A DNA stretch of 6,168 nucleotides from Vitreoscilla sp. (lineage in GTDB: Bacteria > Pseudomonadota > Gammaproteobacteria > Burkholderiales > Burkholderiaceae). The notes below the pieces were generated by a model, which searched no databases, was not told the DNA's origin, and saw only the letters and a list, made by a program, of their open reading frames with translations. The stretch spans positions 1 through 6,168 of the forward strand of contig JACMOG010000187.1 of NCBI GenBank assembly GCA_014378125.1, written 5' to 3'. The position numbers and the translations under genes were made by a program. Positions 6,090 to 6,168 of this stretch are shown one piece after another (the first letter of the stretch is position 1; each line of letters begins with the position of its first letter).

Positions 6090-6168
6090 CTTGAGCGCCT
6101 TGAAGCGCACGCGCTTCGGACGCGCGCCCTCTTCGCCCAGGCGCCTCTTCTTGTCGGCCTCGTACTCC
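6087..6168 (-). CDS. ettA: Energy-dependent translational throttle protein EttA, C-terminal 26 codons
   Basis: Only the 3' end is in the window; the gene continues beyond the right edge. The translation of the last 26 codons reads EYEADKKRRLGEEGARPKRV followed by RFKALK and a TGA stop. The block EYE-DKKRRLG followed by a PKR-basic tail is the recognisable C-terminus of EttA, an ABC-F ATPase that binds the ribosomal E site and gates entry into elongation according to ATP level. None of the two ATPase domains is visible here, so the call rests on this short terminal motif. Confidence 0.85.
   Translation of the reverse strand, partial: EYEADKKRRLGEEGARPKRVRFKALK

Overview
The window reads as ordinary chromosome of a GC-rich betaproteobacterium, most likely order Burkholderiales. 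The reasons are the FtsK N-terminus with a short linker, the zinc-free L28 and L33 pair, the strong third-position G/C bias, and a PEP-CTERM surface protein, which points to an exosortase- and exopolysaccharide-producing lineage. I cannot name the genus.

Left part (1-3098): a minus-strand pair, a Crp/Fnr-family regulator followed 29 bp later by ftsK, which runs off the left edge just before its Walker A motif. The regulator is divergent from trxB (thioredoxin reductase) on the plus strand. This is the same topology as trxB-lrp-ftsK in E. coli, with a Crp-type protein in the place of Lrp. A -10-like box for trxB lies in the 146-bp divergent region, and trxB ends in a GC-rich hairpin terminator.

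Middle (3099-4653): the ribosomal protein operon rpmB-rpmG (L28 and L33), with a -10-like box, an approximately 95-nt leader and a UUCG-loop terminator. After it comes an exported DUF481-type outer-membrane beta-barrel protein.

Right part (4654-6168): a compact ParDE-type toxin-antitoxin pair with overlapping ATGA stop/start. A TTGCCAA direct repeat spaced exactly one helical turn lies over its promoter/RBS region. It converges on a minus-strand gene for a small PEP-CTERM secreted protein. The gap between them holds two near-identical hairpins, each with a T-run reading on the minus strand. The right edge contains the last 26 codons of ettA (ABC-F translation factor), also minus strand.

Functionally the window joins housekeeping genes (division/chromosome segregation, thiol redox, ribosome, translation throttle) with a small accessory patch (toxin-antitoxin and PEP-CTERM protein) between the DUF481 gene and ettA. 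I see no RNA gene, insertion sequence, CRISPR array or clearly new multi-gene system. The most interesting points are the regulator between trxB and ftsK with altered ligand-contact residues, the parDE operator-like repeat, and the twin terminators.
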